10,315 nt of DNA from Dimargaris cristalligena (Eukaryota; Kickxellomycota; Dimargaritomycetes; Dimargaritales; Dimargaritaceae): positions 1 to 10,315 of the forward strand of contig JANBQC010000803.1 of the NCBI GenBank assembly GCA_027576995.1. Direction: 5' to 3'. Under the pieces are notes generated by a model, which ran no database searches, was not told where the DNA came from, and saw only the letters and a list, made by a program, of their open reading frames with translations. Of the stretch, positions 8,030 to 10,315 are shown piece after piece. The stretch's first letter is position 1. Each line of letters starts with the position of its first letter. The translations under genes and the position numbers were made by a program.

Positions 8030-8305
8030 TAGTGCAGCTGCCCAACAAACAGAACCAACCACATGTCCAGTTATCCCAGGATATCCCGCCGAGCAATAAA
8101 CAAATAGTTACCAACTCAATTAAACCCGAAACCAAACAGGGTCTAAAACTAAAAATATTGCCCGAAAACCAGGGTTTGGCATGTTTTAATAAAATCATAG
8201 TTTACACTTTAAACTAATTGTATAGTCCCCATCTTTAAAACCCCCCTCTCAGATCCAAGCACATGGTAAACCACCTGGGCCCCCTCAACTGAATGGTTAT
8301 AGTAG
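8030..8305 (+). repeat. Diverged duplicated segment, copy B, with an open frame to 8217 (direct orientation with copy A)
   Basis: This starts at TAGTGCA and follows copy A through the coding-like blocks, AATAAAATCAT and GATCCAAGCACA. The frame reads VQLPN (from 8033), LSQDIP, VTNSIKPETK, ILPENQ and stops with TAA at 8215-8217. Unlike copy A, the blocks are all in one frame, so copy B is the more intact version. It lacks the 284-bp insertion. As in copy A, homology begins directly after an AG that could be a splice acceptor, so this could be a last exon, but no upstream exon was identified between the UBE2T stop and here. An alternative last exon of UBE2T cannot be excluded. Product family is unknown. 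Confidence 0.6.
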
Positions 8306-9428
8306 AAGGGATGTAAGAGCTTCCCCAGCTGAGTGCAATTGGTGCTAGCATCAACACGGGCAATCTGGCCATTCTCAATTATCAAAGAAGAGGTCCCATT
8401 TTGTATGCCCTATTGCAATAGGAATCTATATCAGTCATAGTGAATAGTGGCAGAATGGCTCTTAGGGACACCACGAGCTATCTGCAAAATAAGTAGACAG
8501 AACTGCTTAAGAAAAAGCCTTACAATAATGAGTCGTATTTACCCTATCCAGTGAATTTATTGGTATACAGCCTGGTTGAACCTCTCCCACATACCCTATT
8601 TAACTGTCAGCCCATATCCACCCGTACTCCAACCTAGCTTGTATAAGAATCAAAGCCTCAACTGCATTGCAATTACATTGCCCCATTACACAATAACAAA
8701 TTGTACTCAAATTATACATGACAAACCTCTGGCCACCATTGTTGATATTGCAATCCAGCAGTAATCTTTGCACTTATTGTCATTGTATAAATACCGATAG
8801 AACCACTACTCTATTAATGTGGTTGGCCATAGTCCTGTCTCTCTGAAATTACCTGCTTAGTATCAATGAATTTGTGTTATTTAGAATACTACTGACATTC
8901 CCCCTTTAATCCTTACATCTTTGGTGATAGGATACCATAACTCCCTCTGTATTTGTGTTCTCTCAACCCCCTCCCCTACCTTTGGCCCACATACCTCTGC
9001 AGCCTAATAAGCCATATACAAATCAAATGGGGATTTCATTTGATCTTATTAATTATGCTGTAACACTATCCTGCCTAGTCCAAATCCCCCCAGCTGCCTC
9101 TCCCATCATTACCAATGACAAAAATTATACACCTATCTTAATAAAATTGGATTGTCAGGTGATACCACCAATCTTCCACCAGTGTATTGGTCTATGTATG
9201 GTCACTCGTATAAGTAAATGTTCCAGAAACATGTCCATTTTTTGAGTAATACACTACTTTATCGTTTCACCAAACTATGTAAATTGGGCTTAACTATCCT
9301 CATGGGGAGTACCTGTCCTGGGTATATTGCCAATCATCAATAGAACCATGCATCTTGATACTCTATTCCTCCAATCTGTTCAATAATCAACTGTACCCAG
9401 CATCTCGTGGTGTGATTGTGGTATACTA
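8306..9428. other. CpG-poor intergenic region without recognisable genes
   Basis: Plus-strand open frames at about 8576-8764 and 8955-9245 have no recognisable motif or supporting splice signals and are proline- or isoleucine-rich in a way expected from AT-rich, CpG-depleted sequence. One run of about 400 nt (roughly 8796-9203) contains no CpG at all. No RNA gene, inverted-repeat element or tandem repeat was seen. Confidence 0.45.
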
Positions 9429-9800
9429 ATGGCTATTCTGAAGTTCATAACTTGCAGATTATTCCTCAAACCCAGAATCTCTCCAACCCAAAAAAATCCA
9501 GACTGTATTGTGTGTAGCACTAGTACAAATCCGGCTACAACAACACCAGACAATTACTACAATAGTAAATATGAAAAGGAAATCCCCAGATGGCCATGGC
9601 TAATCCACAAGTGCAATGTCAGAATGAGGAAAAAACCATTAAGGAACACCCCGGAAAATGATTACAAAGTCAAATACACTCCAATATGGATGTCTTTAGT
9701 AATAGTGAAAACAAGAATCGTGCCTGGATACAGCTGTCATGTATTACATCCATATCTAGAACAACCCTACCACTGCGAGAATTCAACTAAATTGGCATAA
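9429..9800 (+). CDS. Low-confidence open frame, 123 residues
   Basis: This is the longest unassigned frame on the right side. It contains scattered cysteines and aromatic residues (PRWPWLIHKC, a YSCHV segment) but no domain I recognise, no clear start context and no signal peptide. An AG at about 9457-9458 could be an acceptor. In CpG-depleted sequence, stop-free runs of this length can arise by chance, so it is listed only as a candidate; a decayed gene is equally possible. Confidence 0.15.
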   Translation: MAILKFITCRLFLKPRISPTQKNPDCIVCSTSTNPATTTPDNYYNSKYEKEIPRWPWLIHKCNVRMRKKPLRNTPENDYKVKYTPIWMSLVIVKTRIVPGYSCHVLHPYLEQPYHCENSTKLA

Positions 9801-10137
9801 TATCTGCTATGGATAGGTTAGCCACCCCCCCCCAATTATTCAATAGTCTGAACAGTGTTTCTTAAAAACAGGGTTGCTGAGAATAGGATTGTTTGATGGG
9901 CTGGTAGCTGACGAACATTCTTAAAAACTCACAGAATACCAATTACTAAGGCTCAAAATGGTTCCACATAGGTTGGTAATTACTGGATTGTTATTTTAGG
10001 CTCCCAAAATTGGGTTACTGTTTTATAATTTGAGAGTACTTCTAGCTTATATTACTGAAATTGTTGCTGTGGTGAACTTACCACATTTTTAACCTACTTT
10101 TATTTTTAATCCATTTTTCGCACTTATCGGAAGTACG
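9801..10137. other. Intergenic region, CpG-poor
   Basis: No gene was recognised. It contains a C9 run at 9825-9833 and AT-rich sequence leading into the CCCCT cluster. Confidence 0.5.
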
Positions 10138-10301
10138 CCCCTGATGAGTGAATGAGCCCCTGCACCTGCCCCTAATGACTATGGTCATTTTTCCTCCATT
10201 TTTATTATTATATTGTTTTTTCTATTATTATATTTTACACCCTTGACTGTGATGCACCCCTGCCCCTGACCGGATGATACCCCTGCATTCACACAGCCCC
10301 T
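10138..10301 (+). promoter_or_regulatory. Cluster of seven CCCCT boxes (six are CCCCTG)
   Basis: CCCCT occurs at 10138, 10157, 10169, 10257, 10263, 10280 and 10297, all on the plus strand; all but the one at 10169 continue with G. Several are 17-19 nt apart. CCCCT is the stress response element bound by Msn2/Msn4-type C2H2 zinc fingers in yeasts, so this may be the upstream region of a gene lying beyond the right edge. Same-strand bias and regular spacing also fit a degenerate minisatellite. Confidence 0.4.
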
Positions 10302-10315
10302 GGCCCAACTGCGCC

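Noticed and set aside
6651..9840. Inverted similarity between 6651-6670 in UBE2T intron 3 and 9816-9840 (GGTTAGCCACCC then AATTAT)
   Set aside because: A 12-bp match is expected by chance between regions of this size, and similarity does not extend beyond about 20 bp.
1..10315. tRNA genes, CRISPR arrays, viral or bacterial systems
   Set aside because: I scanned for paired A-box and B-box promoters, regular repeat-spacer patterns and phage or operon layouts and found none; the spliced genes show that the window is eukaryotic.

Overview
This is a eukaryotic nuclear window with spliced genes. Two genes are reconstructed end to end across introns of about 150 to 260 nt, with GTAAG-type donors and AG acceptors and no codon conflicts. 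The gene set fits an early-diverging fungus or a related opisthokont: an NmrA-like dehydrogenase tail, an RNase P/MRP subunit and a UBE2T-type ubiquitin-conjugating enzyme. The lineage is inferred from gene style only and is uncertain.

Layout. Bases 1-318 are the 3' end of an NmrA-like NAD(P)-binding protein gene on the plus strand, with a tandem AATAAA signal near 509-520. Converging on it from the minus strand is a complete four-exon POP4/RPP29 gene (1971 down to 699). From 2034 to 2845 lies copy A of a duplicated, formerly or still coding segment, interrupted by a 284-bp insertion with terminal inverted repeats (2484-2767). Bases 2846-4239 show no recognisable gene, only simple repeats. 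A GC-rich open stretch at 4240-4443 is a weak exon candidate. Bases 4677-4877 encode a predicted 66-residue secreted protein, followed by a polyadenylation signal at 5067. Bases 5699-7677 hold a complete five-exon UBE2T-family gene whose protein (388 residues) has a long basic tail. Copy B of the duplicated segment sits just downstream (8030-8305). The remaining 2 kb is intergenic, with low-confidence open frames, and ends in a dense cluster of CCCCT(G) boxes (10138-10301).

The recognised genes belong to different processes (redox sensing or metabolism, RNA processing, DNA crosslink repair signalling, secretion), so this is not an operon-like cluster. The most unusual points are: the duplicated segment, which keeps peptide blocks through synonymous change; the insertion with a matching empty site in the other copy; the UBE2T tail; and a sharp change in CpG content, near normal on the left and strongly depleted right of about 5.3 kb, as expected from long-term cytosine methylation there.
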